Origin: Thermotogaceae bacterium
GTDB lineage: Bacteria; Thermotogota; Thermotogae; Thermotogales; Thermotogaceae
Direction: 5' to 3'
DNA: 64,000 bases
NCBI GenBank assembly: GCA_027077795.1
Contig: JALWTT010000015.1
Span: 62,001 to 126,000, forward strand
The notes beneath the pieces are model-generated. The model had not been told where the DNA came from, did no database searches, and worked only from the letters and a program-made list of their open reading frames with translations. The translations under genes and the position numbers were made by a program. Positions 35,517-44,740 of the stretch are shown in pieces. Positions within the stretch are counted from its first letter, which is position 1; each line of letters starts with the position of its first letter.

Positions 35517-38117
35517 ATTATAAAGCTTTTTGACAAGAATGAAAGGTTGATAAAAAGGTACAGAAAGATCGTACAGAAGATAAACGATTTTGAGAGGAGA
35601 TTGAGAAGGGAACCTTTTGAAAACTTTTCAAAGAGAGTGAAGAAACTCAGAGATGATATCAAAAATGGTGGAAAGTTGGATTCCCTGATAGTTGAGGCTT
35701 TTGCATTGGCCAGGGAGGCCGCCAGGCGCACGTTGGGAATGAGACCATTTGATGTTCAAGTGATAGGTGGGTTAGTCCTTCATGAAGGGAAAATAGCGGA
35801 GATGAAGACTGGTGAGGGTAAAACGCTAGCTGCCACTATGCCTATCTTCTTGAACGCTCTCGCTGAAAAAGGAGTTCATCTTGTTACGGTTAATGATTAC
35901 CTGGCTAGAAGAGATGCGATGTGGATGGGACCTATTTATCTATCGCTCGGTTTATCCGTCGGGGTTATAAATCAGCAAGGGAAGAGTTATGAGGTTGTGT
36001 GGAAGGATCCTGAAAGAGCCATCTGGGCTATAAGGAATGACCTTTCCGTTTGGCCCCAAGATTTTGAAGATGAGGTTCTTCCAGAAAACTTAATGAATCG
36101 GGAAGCCGTTGAAGCCTTTCAAGTTGAATTGAGAGAGATTTCAAGGAAAAATGCTTACGATAGAGATATCACATATGGTACGAACAACGAGTTCGGATTT
36201 GATTATTTGAAGGATAATTTGGTTTACGATGTTGAAGATAAAGTTCAGAGGGAACATTTCTACGCGATCGTAGATGAAGTTGACTCCATCTTGATAGATG
36301 AAGCGAGAACCCCTTTGATAATATCGGGACCGTCTAAGGAAAATCCAGCGGTATACAGATTCTTCGCTCAACTGGCGAAAGCATTCAAACGCGATAAAGA
36401 TTTTGTGGTGGATGAGAAAGCCAGAACGGTGATCCTGACGGAAGAGGGGATAGAAAAGGCTGAGAAGAGACTGAGCGTGGATAATCTCTATGACCCAGCA
36501 AATGTGAAACTTCTGTATCACCTGTTGAACGCTCTCAAGGCGATCCATCTCTTCAAAAGGGATGTTGACTATGTTGTGATGAACAATCAGATCGTTATAG
36601 TTGACGAATTTACAGGTAGACTTCTTCCAGGAAGAAGGTACAGCGGGGGGCTACATCAGGCAATAGAAGCTAAAGAAGGAGTCCCCGTACGTTCTGAGTC
36701 AATCACATACGCAACTATAACTTTTCAGAACTACTTCAGGATGTACGATAAATTAGCTGGAATGACCGGAACCGCTAAAACTGAGGAAGAAGAGTTCATA
36801 CAGGTTTACGACATGGAGGTTGTTGTCGTCCCGACCAACAAGCCAATGATAAGGGTTGACCAAGACGATTTAATCTACAGAACAGAGCAAGAGAAATTCA
36901 ATGCAGTTGCAGAGGAGATAGCCAAACGGCACGAGAAAGGGCAACCTGTTCTTGTAGGTACCACATCCATTGAAAAGAGTGAAAGACTCAGCCAGATGCT
37001 CAGGAAGCAAAAGATTCCACATGAGGTTCTTAACGCAAAGCATCATGAAAAAGAAGCGGAGATAATAGCAAAGGCAGGACAGATGGGTGCTGTGACCATA
37101 GCAACCAACATGGCTGGGAGAGGAACGGATATAAAGCTTGGACCAGGTGTAGCTGAACTTGGCGGACTGTATGTCATTGGGACAGAGCACCACGAAGCTA
37201 GGAGAATCGACAATCAGCTCCGTGGGAGATCTGGGAGGCAAGGTGATCCGGGAGAATCAAGGTTCTTTGTCTCACTCGAAGATGACCTCCTGAGGATATT
37301 CGGTTCTGAACAGATAGGGAAGATCATGAACATGCTGAAAATAGAACCTGGGGAACCTATATACCATCCAATGCTCACCAAGCTTATAGAAAAAATCCAG
37401 AAGAAAGTTGAGGGAATCAACTTTGCTATAAGGAAGAGTCTTATGGAAATGGATGAAGTTCTAGACAAGCAGAGAGATGCCGTTTACTCTTTCAGGGATT
37501 ATCTTCTCGCTGAGGAAGACTACGATGATCAAGTCAGGGAGATATTTGAAGATATAGTGGATAGGAGAATGGGATTTTTCATTCAGAAAACCGAGTGGGA
37601 TCTGAAAGGACTGGCGGAATCTTTCTCCAGTTTTCCAAAAGAAGTTGGGCTCTCAGATGTGGCAGGAGAGACATTCTCTAGAGAAGACCAGATAAGGGAG
37701 TATCTTTTTGAAAAACTTTGGAGCGCTTATCAGAACAAAAAAAAGGAGTTGGGTGAAGAGTACCCTAGAATAATGAGATTCTTGATGCTCAGGATAATGG
37801 ATGAGAACTGGAGGCAGTACCTGGAAGAAGTGGAGCATGTCAAAGACGCTGTCAGATTGAGAGCGTATGGTCAGAAAGACCCTATCCTTGAGTTCAAAAA
37901 AGAGACATACAGGATGTTCGACGAGATGATGGCCAACGTCTTCGAAACGGTGGCTGAATGGATACTCCGTGTGGTGAAAGTGAGCAGGGAGGCGGAAGAA
38001 GAGGCTAAGAAGGAAGTTGAAAGTGTTAGCGCGGTTCACGAAGAATTTAACCTCGTTAAGAGTGAAAGAAAGGGATCTGAGAGGAAGTACAAAAAGAGGT
38101 TGAAGGTGAAGAGGTGA
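35517..38117 (+). CDS. secA: Preprotein translocase ATPase SecA, apparent AUU start
   Basis: This ATPase motor drives the Sec pathway. Motifs include [16 protein letters not shown] (Walker A), [19 protein letters not shown] and [12 protein letters not shown]. The C-terminal zinc finger of E. coli SecA is absent. The conserved N-terminus [16 protein letters not shown] is encoded upstream of the first standard start (TTG 35547), which has no ribosome-binding site. The frame is closed by TGA at 35508. The only initiators that include it are ATT 35517, six bases after GGAGGTGA, or ATA 35520. A one-base loss in the AAA run at 35515-35517 would instead restore a GTGA-overlapping GTG start. Length from ATT is 866 residues. 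Confidence 0.95.
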   Translation: MIKLFDKNERLIKRYRKIVQKINDFERRLRREPFENFSKRVKKLRDDIKNGGKLDSLIVEAFALAREAARRTLGMRPFDVQVIGGLVLHEGKIAEMKTGEGKTLAATMPIFLNALAEKGVHLVTVNDYLARRDAMWMGPIYLSLGLSVGVINQQGKSYEVVWKDPERAIWAIRNDLSVWPQDFEDEVLPENLMNREAVEAFQVELREISRKNAYDRDITYGTNNEFGFDYLKDNLVYDVEDKVQREHFYAIVDEVDSILIDEARTPLIISGPSKENPAVYRFFAQLAKAFKRDKDFVVDEKARTVILTEEGIEKAEKRLSVDNLYDPANVKLLYHLLNALKAIHLFKRDVDYVVMNNQIVIVDEFTGRLLPGRRYSGGLHQAIEAKEGVPVRSESITYATITFQNYFRMYDKLAGMTGTAKTEEEEFIQVYDMEVVVVPTNKPMIRVDQDDLIYRTEQEKFNAVAEEIAKRHEKGQPVLVGTTSIEKSERLSQMLRKQKIPHEVLNAKHHEKEAEIIAKAGQMGAVTIATNMAGRGTDIKLGPGVAELGGLYVIGTEHHEARRIDNQLRGRSGRQGDPGESRFFVSLEDDLLRIFGSEQIGKIMNMLKIEPGEPIYHPMLTKLIEKIQKKVEGINFAIRKSLMEMDEVLDKQRDAVYSFRDYLLAEEDYDDQVREIFEDIVDRRMGFFIQKTEWDLKGLAESFSSFPKEVGLSDVAGETFSREDQIREYLFEKLWSAYQNKKKELGEEYPRIMRFLMLRIMDENWRQYLEEVEHVKDAVRLRAYGQKDPILEFKKETYRMFDEMMANVFETVAEWILRVVKVSREAEEEAKKEVESVSAVHEEFNLVKSERKGSERKYKKRLKVKR

Positions 38118-38188
38118 AAACCGCTGGTTTCTTTCTCGGCATGTCGCTAGCCCCCCCTATGGAATTCCTCAAGGAGATGGGATTGTGA
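38114..38188 (+). CDS. Possible 24-residue coupling ORF between secA and the radical SAM gene
   Basis: A GTG overlapping the secA stop (GTGA) opens a 24-codon frame. Its TGA overlaps the GTG of the radical SAM gene (again GTGA), so it exactly bridges the 67-base gap. It contains the AAGGAG used by the next gene. The product would be a short hydrophobic peptide with a PPM motif. It may be a translated linker, a leader, or the relic of a longer N-terminus. There is no homology evidence. Confidence 0.35.
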   Translation: MKTAGFFLGMSLAPPMEFLKEMGL

Positions 38189-38958
38189 CATTTGTGGATA
38201 CAAGGTATGTGGTGCCCGTATCGGTGACGGGTCCAAAATGCCCCATGAACTGCAAACACTGTGGAGGTGTTTATCTCAAACACATGATTCCAGTTTGGAG
38301 CATGGAGAGGTATGCAAAAGAAAGCAGAAAGGTATTCCTGATAAGTGGTGGAATGTCAAGGAATGGGGAAATCCCGTTTGGAAAATGGAGAGATTTTCTG
38401 AAAAGAATGAAATACGAGTACGGATTGAAATACAACTTCCATATAGGTTTTCCGAAAGAAAAAGAAGAGATAGCTAACGAACTAGCCGATGTCATATCGG
38501 CTGATTTCTTCGCCGATCCCGATGTAATGGAGGAAGTGTACGGGATAAGAAGGGATCCTTTAGAGCAACTTGAGCTTCTGAAATCATATGATGTCCCGGT
38601 GGTTCCTCATGTAACCATTGGGATTCGATGCGGAGAGATAACACATGAACTCAGAGCCATCGAATTTCTATCAAAAGCCTTTCGCTCACTGGTTTTGAAT
38701 GTTTTCATACCCACGCCCGGAACATTTTACGAAAGGTGTTCACCACCTGATGTTAAAGAGGTTGTTAAACTTTTCGGGATAGCCAGGAGGTTTTTCGATG
38801 TGGTATTTCTTGGATGCATGCAACCCAGAGGTACATATCGCTTAGAATTGCAAAAAAGATTGTTAAACCTTGTGGATGGAATCACAAAGCCTGTTCTCAA
38901 TGGTAAGAGGAGCTACAACTGCTGTGCCTTCGAGGTGCTTAAGAAGCACCGGAGGTGA
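38185..38958 (+). CDS. Radical SAM protein of unknown specificity
   Basis: This 257-residue protein has the radical SAM cluster motif CPMNCKHC (CxxxCxxC) only about 19 residues from its start. A SAM-binding LISGGMS follows, and there is a C-terminal CC pair (YNCCAF). The size and the two extra cysteines recall biotin-synthase/lipoyl-type sulfur-inserting proteins, but I cannot name the subfamily. GTG 38185 has AAGGAG eight bases upstream. Position between secA and fmt gives no functional lead. It is complete, and fmt begins five bases after its stop. Confidence 0.8.
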   Translation: MTFVDTRYVVPVSVTGPKCPMNCKHCGGVYLKHMIPVWSMERYAKESRKVFLISGGMSRNGEIPFGKWRDFLKRMKYEYGLKYNFHIGFPKEKEEIANELADVISADFFADPDVMEEVYGIRRDPLEQLELLKSYDVPVVPHVTIGIRCGEITHELRAIEFLSKAFRSLVLNVFIPTPGTFYERCSPPDVKEVVKLFGIARRFFDVVFLGCMQPRGTYRLELQKRLLNLVDGITKPVLNGKRSYNCCAFEVLKKHRR

Positions 38959-38963
38959 GAAAT

Positions 38964-39890
38964 TTGAAGGTGGTGTATTTCGGTAGTGACATCTATTCCG
39001 CAGAACATCTGAGATTTCTGATGGATCAGGGATGCGACATTGGGCTAGTTGTGACGCAACCGGACAGACCGAAGGGTCGAGGAAGAAGAGTGCTTCCAAC
39101 TCCAGTGAAGTCAGTTGCCCTGGAGAGGGGAATAGAGGTTGTTCACCCGGGGAATATACTGGAGTTAGTAGAGGTTCTTTCAAATTTCGACCTGGGAATT
39201 TTGATATCTTTTGGACGGATCGTTCCGAAAGAAGTCCTTAATGCTCCAAGGTATGGAATATTCAACGTTCATCCCTCACTTCTCCCGAAATATCGAGGGG
39301 CCTCTCCGATTAACAGAGTCCTAGAGAATGGGGAAACGGAAACGGGCGTGACGATAATCAAGCTTGTATCCAAACTCGATGCAGGTCCAGTAGTGCTCCA
39401 AAGAAGAGTAGAGATCTTTCCATTCGAAAATTTTGGCAAGCTGGAAAGGAAACTGATAGATCTTGGGAAAGAACTTCTCGGAGATTTTCTAGCCTTGGTT
39501 TCCTCTGGTAATTTGGAGCTTAGGGAGCAAGATGAATCTCTCGCCAGCTATGCTCCAAAAATAACAAAAAAGGACCTCATTGTTGATTTTTCAAAACCTT
39601 GCGAGGTTGTAAAGAACAAAATCAGAGCTTATGATCCAAAACCTGGGGCTTTTTCTAGGTTGAACGAACAGGTTGTAAAGCTGTTTGAAGTTTCCGACAT
39701 GGTTTTTGATAATAGCTTACCAGGGGTCGTTGAAGTGGTGACTAAAAGTGGTGGCTGGGTGGGGTGTAAGGATGGAAGAATTCTTTTGAGGAAGATACAG
39801 TTTCCTGGAAAGAAACCTATGAGTTTTTTGGATGCCAAGAATGGTGGAAAGTTGAAGGAGGGTGATGTGTTCACCCTCCCAGAGATTTGA
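38964..39890 (+). CDS. fmt: Methionyl-tRNA formyltransferase
   Basis: This 308-residue enzyme formylates initiator Met-tRNA using 10-formyl-tetrahydrofolate. Diagnostic segments are VVYFGSDIYSAEHL at the start, VVTQPDRPKGRGRR, and the catalytic block NVHPSLLPKYRGASPI (about residue 105); a C-terminal OB-like domain follows. TTG 38964 lies six bases after GGAGGTG, while an in-frame GTG at 38955 would lie inside that site. The last 20 bases overlap the convergent TPR gene and contain a 9-bp hairpin. Confidence 0.94.
   Translation: MKVVYFGSDIYSAEHLRFLMDQGCDIGLVVTQPDRPKGRGRRVLPTPVKSVALERGIEVVHPGNILELVEVLSNFDLGILISFGRIVPKEVLNAPRYGIFNVHPSLLPKYRGASPINRVLENGETETGVTIIKLVSKLDAGPVVLQRRVEIFPFENFGKLERKLIDLGKELLGDFLALVSSGNLELREQDESLASYAPKITKKDLIVDFSKPCEVVKNKIRAYDPKPGAFSRLNEQVVKLFEVSDMVFDNSLPGVVEVVTKSGGWVGCKDGRILLRKIQFPGKKPMSFLDAKNGGKLKEGDVFTLPEI
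39857..39879. terminator. Hairpin across the overlapping ends of fmt and the TPR gene
   Basis: A perfect 9-bp stem (GGAGGGTGA with TCACCCTCC) and a five-base loop TGTGT span the shared coding end. The TPR gene stop codon is in the right arm. A TTTTT follows about 17 bases downstream on the plus strand. It could act as a two-way terminator, though the T-tracts are distant. Confidence 0.4.
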
Positions 39891-40587
39891 GGTGCTTTTT
39901 AGCCTCTTCTTTTGCTTCTTTTCCAAGTGCCGTAAATCCTTCCATTGGAGGCATTTCAAGTACTTTTTTAAACATCGCTATCGCTTTGTCTTTCTTTCCC
40001 CACACCTCGTATAGCATCCCAAGCTCCAGATAGGTGTTTATGTATCTGGGTTCCACCTCCATGGCCATTTTGAAATATTTCTCAGATTTCTTGTAGCTCC
40101 TGAATGGCCATGGAAGATCTCTATACCTCATTCCCATTGCTACCATTGCTCTAAAACACTTTGGATCTAGCTCCAAAGCTTTTTTCATACTCTCATCAAA
40201 ATCTCCTACCAGAAAAAGACTTTTCAGGATTCCAACATACTGTGCCAACCTTCCTATTGCGGATCCACGCACAAAATATGCATAGGCGTATTTCGGATTC
40301 ATTTTTATGGCTTCTTCTGCGTATTTTCTCGCTTCCTCGTAAAGAGCCTTTTTATCCACATTTTCAGGAGCTCCCCAGAGTGCATATTCAACCAGAGAGT
40401 CCGCGAGGAGAGTATAAAATTTGTAATCTTTGTCTGGTAGAGATTTCAGCTCGTCTATCAGTGATTTCATACCAGTTGCGTTGTATGTATCCCTGTAAGA
40501 TATGAACCTCGCCTGATAGTCCGAAAATCCATTTGCAAATGTGGCAATGAAAATCACGACGAAAATAAGTGCCAAGAGCTTCTTCAA
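39871..40587 (-). CDS. Exported TPR-repeat protein
   Basis: About 238 residues. A signal peptide (MKKLLALIFVVIFIATFANG) is followed by tetratricopeptide repeats, seen as ARKYAEEAIKMNPKYAYAYF and KSEKYFKMAMEVEPRYINTY, which mediate protein contacts. I chose TTG 40587, six bases after GGAGGTG, which gives a standard signal peptide; the frame extends to GTG 40596, inside that ribosome-binding site. The 3' end overlaps fmt. It follows the diguanylate cyclase gene closely, so it is probably in the same operon. Confidence 0.82.
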   Translation of the reverse strand: MKKLLALIFVVIFIATFANGFSDYQARFISYRDTYNATGMKSLIDELKSLPDKDYKFYTLLADSLVEYALWGAPENVDKKALYEEARKYAEEAIKMNPKYAYAYFVRGSAIGRLAQYVGILKSLFLVGDFDESMKKALELDPKCFRAMVAMGMRYRDLPWPFRSYKKSEKYFKMAMEVEPRYINTYLELGMLYEVWGKKDKAIAMFKKVLEMPPMEGFTALGKEAKEEAKKHLKSLGG

Positions 40588-40592
40588 CGAAA

Positions 40593-41999
40593 TCACCTCC
40601 CGTAGATTTCCACACGATCTTTTCCAGACCTTTTGGCCTTGTAGAGAGCTTTGTCTGCCATCTCCACTAGCTCTATTACAGAAACCCCTTCTCTGTACTC
40701 CGCTATGCCAGCGCTCATGGTTATTTTCCCCACACCCAGATTTTTCCAGTTGTTTTTCCTTACTCTGCTTAGAAGTCTTTCAACAACTTCTTTCGCTTTC
40801 TCACTGTCACATCCTACCAGAACCACTAAAAACTCCTCTCCACCGTATCTCCCGGCAAAGTCTGTCTCCCTTATGGAATCCCTTATGATGCTTCCTATCT
40901 CCTTCAAAACTTTATCTCCAGTGACGTGACCATATGTATCGTTCACTTTTTTGAAGTCGTCTATGTCAAGCATCGATACCGACAGCTTCATGACACCCCT
41001 TTTTGCCATGCTCAGGATCTCCGAAAGTTTTTTCAAAATAGGGGTTTTAAGAAGAAGGCCGGTTAGTGAGTCCTCCGTCGCTGCCACTTTATAGTCATAT
41101 ACCCTGTTCAGTACGTTAAACAGCATTCCGAGAGATTGGGTGATATCCTTGAAGAGACCCAGTAGTGATCCTCTTGAATCAGGGTCTATTCCTGTGAACG
41201 CCAGCATTCCCACCTCTTCTCTAACCATTACCGGAAGATACAGGTCTATCGAGAAGGGCTCTCCGGGATTCGCCTTGAAATTTCCATAATACCTCCACTC
41301 AGCTGGAGTCAGAGGTTTTCTGACCAGTTTGAGCAGTGTCTCTTTAATGGAGACAGGTTCTGGTGTCACATAGCTTTTCACCGGGAAGATGTACAACCTC
41401 CCAGCTGTCAGAGAAAATACCATGGAATAAAAAGCCTTGTAATCCGAGAACTTTCTGAATATGGATTCAAGTTTTCTCATAACGTATTCCTCGTCATCGA
41501 CATACTCAAGAAGCTCCAGAATTCCCCTGTTTATAGTTTCCTTCCTGAGGTCTTCATCTAGAGTCTTCAGAAGTTCCTCCAGAAATCCTCTTTTTAGCTC
41601 CTTAGTGGCCTCCCTTTTTGATCTGAAATCCAGTATCAGGAAGTTGTTCAGCCGATTTTTTATCTCATCTACTCCTTCTCTTTTCATGAGAAACAGATCT
41701 GCTCCATACTCTTGGGCCCAAAATTCATTCACATATTCCTCATTAAAAGATATCAGTATCATTCCCGTGCTCTCGAAGATTGGATCCTTTCTCAGCATCT
41801 TTATTATATGTCCACCGTTTATTTTGGGCAGAAAGTAATCCACAACTAGTATATCCGGCTTGTATCTGTATGCCTTTGTTATCCCTTCAAACCCATCTGC
41901 CGCTTGATAAACTTTCAAGCCAGCTTCACTGATTATGTCACTGAGAATCCGCCTCCAGAGGGGATCGTCTTCTATGACCAGTGATACCCGCCTCTCCAT
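40593..41999 (-). CDS. Response-regulator diguanylate cyclase (receiver plus GGDEF)
   Basis: Of 468 residues, an N-terminal receiver domain has the acidic pair EDD and the phospho-acceptor in LVVDYFLPKINGG. A central region of about 190 residues has no recognised family. The C-terminal GGDEF domain has an active GGEEF (about residue 395) and an intact product-inhibition site RETD five residues before it. It should make cyclic di-GMP when phosphorylated. ATG 41999 follows AGGGGTGAG and overlaps the end of the radical SAM gene by 62 bases. No histidine kinase lies nearby. Confidence 0.93.
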   Translation of the reverse strand: MERRVSLVIEDDPLWRRILSDIISEAGLKVYQAADGFEGITKAYRYKPDILVVDYFLPKINGGHIIKMLRKDPIFESTGMILISFNEEYVNEFWAQEYGADLFLMKREGVDEIKNRLNNFLILDFRSKREATKELKRGFLEELLKTLDEDLRKETINRGILELLEYVDDEEYVMRKLESIFRKFSDYKAFYSMVFSLTAGRLYIFPVKSYVTPEPVSIKETLLKLVRKPLTPAEWRYYGNFKANPGEPFSIDLYLPVMVREEVGMLAFTGIDPDSRGSLLGLFKDITQSLGMLFNVLNRVYDYKVAATEDSLTGLLLKTPILKKLSEILSMAKRGVMKLSVSMLDIDDFKKVNDTYGHVTGDKVLKEIGSIIRDSIRETDFAGRYGGEEFLVVLVGCDSEKAKEVVERLLSRVRKNNWKNLGVGKITMSAGIAEYREGVSVIELVEMADKALYKAKRSGKDRVEIYGR

Positions 42000-42981
42000 C
42001 GCACTCACCCCTACTTTCGCGGACATATTCCTTCAGAGCATTCTCATACCTGATATGGTCCAGTAAGAACTCCGTTCCTCGATCTATTTTCGTACCCAGC
42101 TTTTCGAATGTCTTTCTATTTCCATATCCAAAGACCCAGCTCTCATGCTTTGCATCAACTGTTATCTTTCTGATATGTAGTTTTTCCGCCATTTTTCTGA
42201 TCATTCTTGCTCTTGTGAAGTCTCCAAACGATGGGTGATAAGGTCCCCCCACTATGTTTTTCCTCTGCTCTACTGGAACATGAAGCCCTATTCTTATGAG
42301 CTTTGCACCGCTTGCTTCCAGCACAATGGCCATCTCAGCGGTGATTTCGACAGCTTCCTCCAGTTCTAGTGGCTTGTAAACCCCCGATTTCAACATGTTG
42401 TGAAGTTCCGTCCCCTTGAAGACAAGAGTTGGGTGAATTCTAACCAAGTCTACTCCAAGATTCGCCACAATTTTTGATGACTCTATATCCTTTTCGGCCG
42501 AGCTACTGGGAAGTCCTACCATTAGATGAACACCAACGGTAAACCCTCTGGATTTCAGGATTTCAACCGCTTTAATCACATCCTCAGCTGAATGCCCTCT
42601 TTTGGATGCCAAAAGAACCTCGTCGAACATGGACTGGGCACCAATTTCCACCACTTTTACTCCTTTTCCTTTAAGAAAGTCCGCTTCATCCTTGTCAATC
42701 TCATCGGGTCTAGTGGAAACTCTCAGGCTAGAAATCCCTTTTCCAAACCATTTGGATACAACTTCAAGATACACTTTTTGAACATCTCTTGGGAGGGCCG
42801 TAAACGTCCCTCCATAAAACGCCAGCTCGTAATGTGACTTCGTTTTCAAGTATTCCTTAATCTTGCTCTCGATTTCATCAGGAGAAGGTCTTCTGGATTC
42901 ACCAGTTGCCCCAACTTGATCACAAAAAACACACCTATGCTTACACCCAGCGTAAGGCAAAAATATAGGTATTATGCTCAT
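41938..42981 (-). CDS. Elp3-like radical SAM protein
   Basis: This 347-residue protein has the cluster motif CKHRCVFC (about residues 13-20), the SAM stretch LAFYGGTFTALP, and VEIGAQSMFDEVLLASKRGH, all typical of the Elp3-type radical SAM family. It lacks the acetyltransferase domain of true Elp3, so tRNA acetylation is not implied. The ATG overlaps the rnc stop (ATGA). The last 62 bases overlap the cyclase gene, and its final 20 or so residues are low-complexity and basic, so the extreme C-terminus may be non-conserved. Confidence 0.85.
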   Translation of the reverse strand: MSIIPIFLPYAGCKHRCVFCDQVGATGESRRPSPDEIESKIKEYLKTKSHYELAFYGGTFTALPRDVQKVYLEVVSKWFGKGISSLRVSTRPDEIDKDEADFLKGKGVKVVEIGAQSMFDEVLLASKRGHSAEDVIKAVEILKSRGFTVGVHLMVGLPSSSAEKDIESSKIVANLGVDLVRIHPTLVFKGTELHNMLKSGVYKPLELEEAVEITAEMAIVLEASGAKLIRIGLHVPVEQRKNIVGGPYHPSFGDFTRARMIRKMAEKLHIRKITVDAKHESWVFGYGNRKTFEKLGTKIDRGTEFLLDHIRYENALKEYVRESRGECDGEAGITGHRRRSPLEADSQ

Positions 42982-43679
42982 CCATTCCTAAGGGCTTTGT
43001 ATGCCTCTTCGGCTGCCCTTTTTTCAGCCTCCTTTTTCGATCTTCCTTTTCCCGTTCCCAGAAGCTTTCCATTTACATAGACTTTGACTTCAAAGTAATT
43101 GTTCTTCTTCGTTGATACTTCGTATTCTGGTAGGATCTTGTAAATCTCTTGAGTCAATTCTTGGAGAGCCGTTTTGTAATCGAACAGCAATTTCCCCTTC
43201 ATCACCAACTTGGAGTACTTTTTGAAATGTTCACTGAAAACTCTACTTGTAGTCTCGAATCCCATGGATAGATATACTGCGGCTATGAATGCTTCCATGG
43301 CATCTGCCAATATAGAGTCTCTTTCTCTACCACCGCTGAGCTCTTCCCCTTTCCCCAGGAACAGGAATTCATTGAGTTTGTATTCCCTAGCCATCATCGA
43401 GAGAACCTTCTCGCTGGCCACGGCTGCTTTAACTTTGGACATCATTCCCTCCGACGCTCCTGGATAGGATTTGTAAAGTACATCACACACTATGAGATCA
43501 ACTACAGCATCTCCTAGAAACTCTAATCTTTCATTTGACTCTATATCTCGTCCTGCTTGCTTTTGCTCATTCGCATAAGAGCTATGCACCATAGATTGAA
43601 AAAACAGCTGGAGGTCTCTAACCTCCCATTCCAGACTTCTAATCATTTTTTTAATAGTTTCAAGCTCGTACTCGTTCAT
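42978..43679 (-). CDS. rnc: Ribonuclease III
   Basis: This 233-residue protein cleaves double-stranded RNA in rRNA and mRNA processing. The signature NERLEFLGDAVVDL is near residue 45. The second metal-site segment DSILADAMEAFIAAVYL is near residue 110, and a C-terminal double-stranded RNA-binding domain has the GKGRSKKEAEKRAAEEA helix. ATG 43679 is preferred by similarity to Thermotoga RNase III, which begins MNE. An upstream TTG at 43703 has a possible GGGGATG site and would overlap the previous gene. Confidence 0.95.
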   Translation of the reverse strand: MNEYELETIKKMIRSLEWEVRDLQLFFQSMVHSSYANEQKQAGRDIESNERLEFLGDAVVDLIVCDVLYKSYPGASEGMMSKVKAAVASEKVLSMMAREYKLNEFLFLGKGEELSGGRERDSILADAMEAFIAAVYLSMGFETTSRVFSEHFKKYSKLVMKGKLLFDYKTALQELTQEIYKILPEYEVSTKKNNYFEVKVYVNGKLLGTGKGRSKKEAEKRAAEEAYKALRNG

Positions 43680-43680
43680 T

Positions 43681-44736
43681 TCAAATGAAGAAGTACGAGA
43701 CAATCAGTATCATCCCCACCACAAGTATGGTTAGCAGGAAAGCTATCAGAAAGTCCGTTCCAGTGTGTTCTGGATGCTTTGTAACAACCATCTTAGTTCT
43801 CTTCTGAGTGATCTGTGGTAATTCCTTTTCCATGGTATTTTTAACCACCTCTGAGACTTTCCTGAACAGTTCATCCTCGCTAGAGGATTTCGAGAGCTTC
43901 TCCTCAAATCTTTCAAAATCTCCCATTATTTTCAAAGAACGAGATACTATTCCCTTCCCGACGATCCCCTTCCCAAAGTCGACTTTTATCAGAAAATATC
44001 TTCCACCTTTTTGACCAACTATGAGCTCTTTGGATATGAGGGTTCCAACGAACGGTCTGATATTCGTTCCAGATTTGAAGTGATTTGGGAAAGCTTTTTC
44101 AAGCTCCTGAACCTGGGTTTCTCCCCCCGGGTTTAGAACAACGAAGAAAATAGAATCACCTATGTCAAATTCGGTTATTGGCTTTCCATAGACTGGATCT
44201 ATTATGGGGAAAATTTCGGGTAGATCCTTGACATCAGGTCTTGATAGAACACCTAGGATGTTCTCATCGTCCAGGTCTTCCATCTGTGAGAGGAAATTCT
44301 CCATGGACATTTCCTCCATTGTGAGTGCGTTTATTCCAACGGAAACATCTGCTCTTGGTGTCCATCCCCTAATGAGCTCGGACGCTATGTAATGAACCAG
44401 ATCCGCATCGGTGTTTTGCACTGCGGCGCTCATCTCCGCTCCGAATATCTCTGGCCCTTTTTTCTGAATCTGCACTCTTATGTAGTTTATGAAGTCGTCG
44501 GTCATTTCAAGGGCTTCTGGAACTTCCTCGAATATACGCTTTTTTAGAGAGTTAAAACTGTCCATGAAATCTTTGTAGTTCGTGTCTAAAGATAAATTCA
44601 AGGCATTCCCGTATCTCGCGGGAACCACTATGAAATCGTATTCAGGTTCCCTTCCAATCTTGCCAAGAAAATACCCAAGCATGTTCTCTGCTGTAGCCTT
44701 ACTTCTTATAGAGACTTTCACGAAGTAGAAGTCCAT
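43681..44736 (-). CDS. Unrecognised C-tail-anchored membrane protein
   Basis: This 351-residue soluble protein ends in a single hydrophobic helix (about residues 328-350, FLIAFLLTILVVGMILIVSYFF), so it should be tail-anchored and face the cytoplasm. The middle is acidic, with a mixed alpha/beta pattern. A stretch around FFVVLNPGGETQVQELEKAFPNHF has no match I know. It stands between glgC and rnc, starting with ATG four bases after the glgC stop. No family recognised. Confidence 0.75.
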   Translation of the reverse strand: MDFYFVKVSIRSKATAENMLGYFLGKIGREPEYDFIVVPARYGNALNLSLDTNYKDFMDSFNSLKKRIFEEVPEALEMTDDFINYIRVQIQKKGPEIFGAEMSAAVQNTDADLVHYIASELIRGWTPRADVSVGINALTMEEMSMENFLSQMEDLDDENILGVLSRPDVKDLPEIFPIIDPVYGKPITEFDIGDSIFFVVLNPGGETQVQELEKAFPNHFKSGTNIRPFVGTLISKELIVGQKGGRYFLIKVDFGKGIVGKGIVSRSLKIMGDFERFEEKLSKSSSEDELFRKVSEVVKNTMEKELPQITQKRTKMVVTKHPEHTGTDFLIAFLLTILVVGMILIVSYFFI

Positions 44737-44740
44737 TCAG

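Noticed and set aside
41938-42981. Calling the radical SAM protein a tRNA-modifying Elp3
   Set aside because: The acetyltransferase domain is absent; only the radical SAM half is similar.
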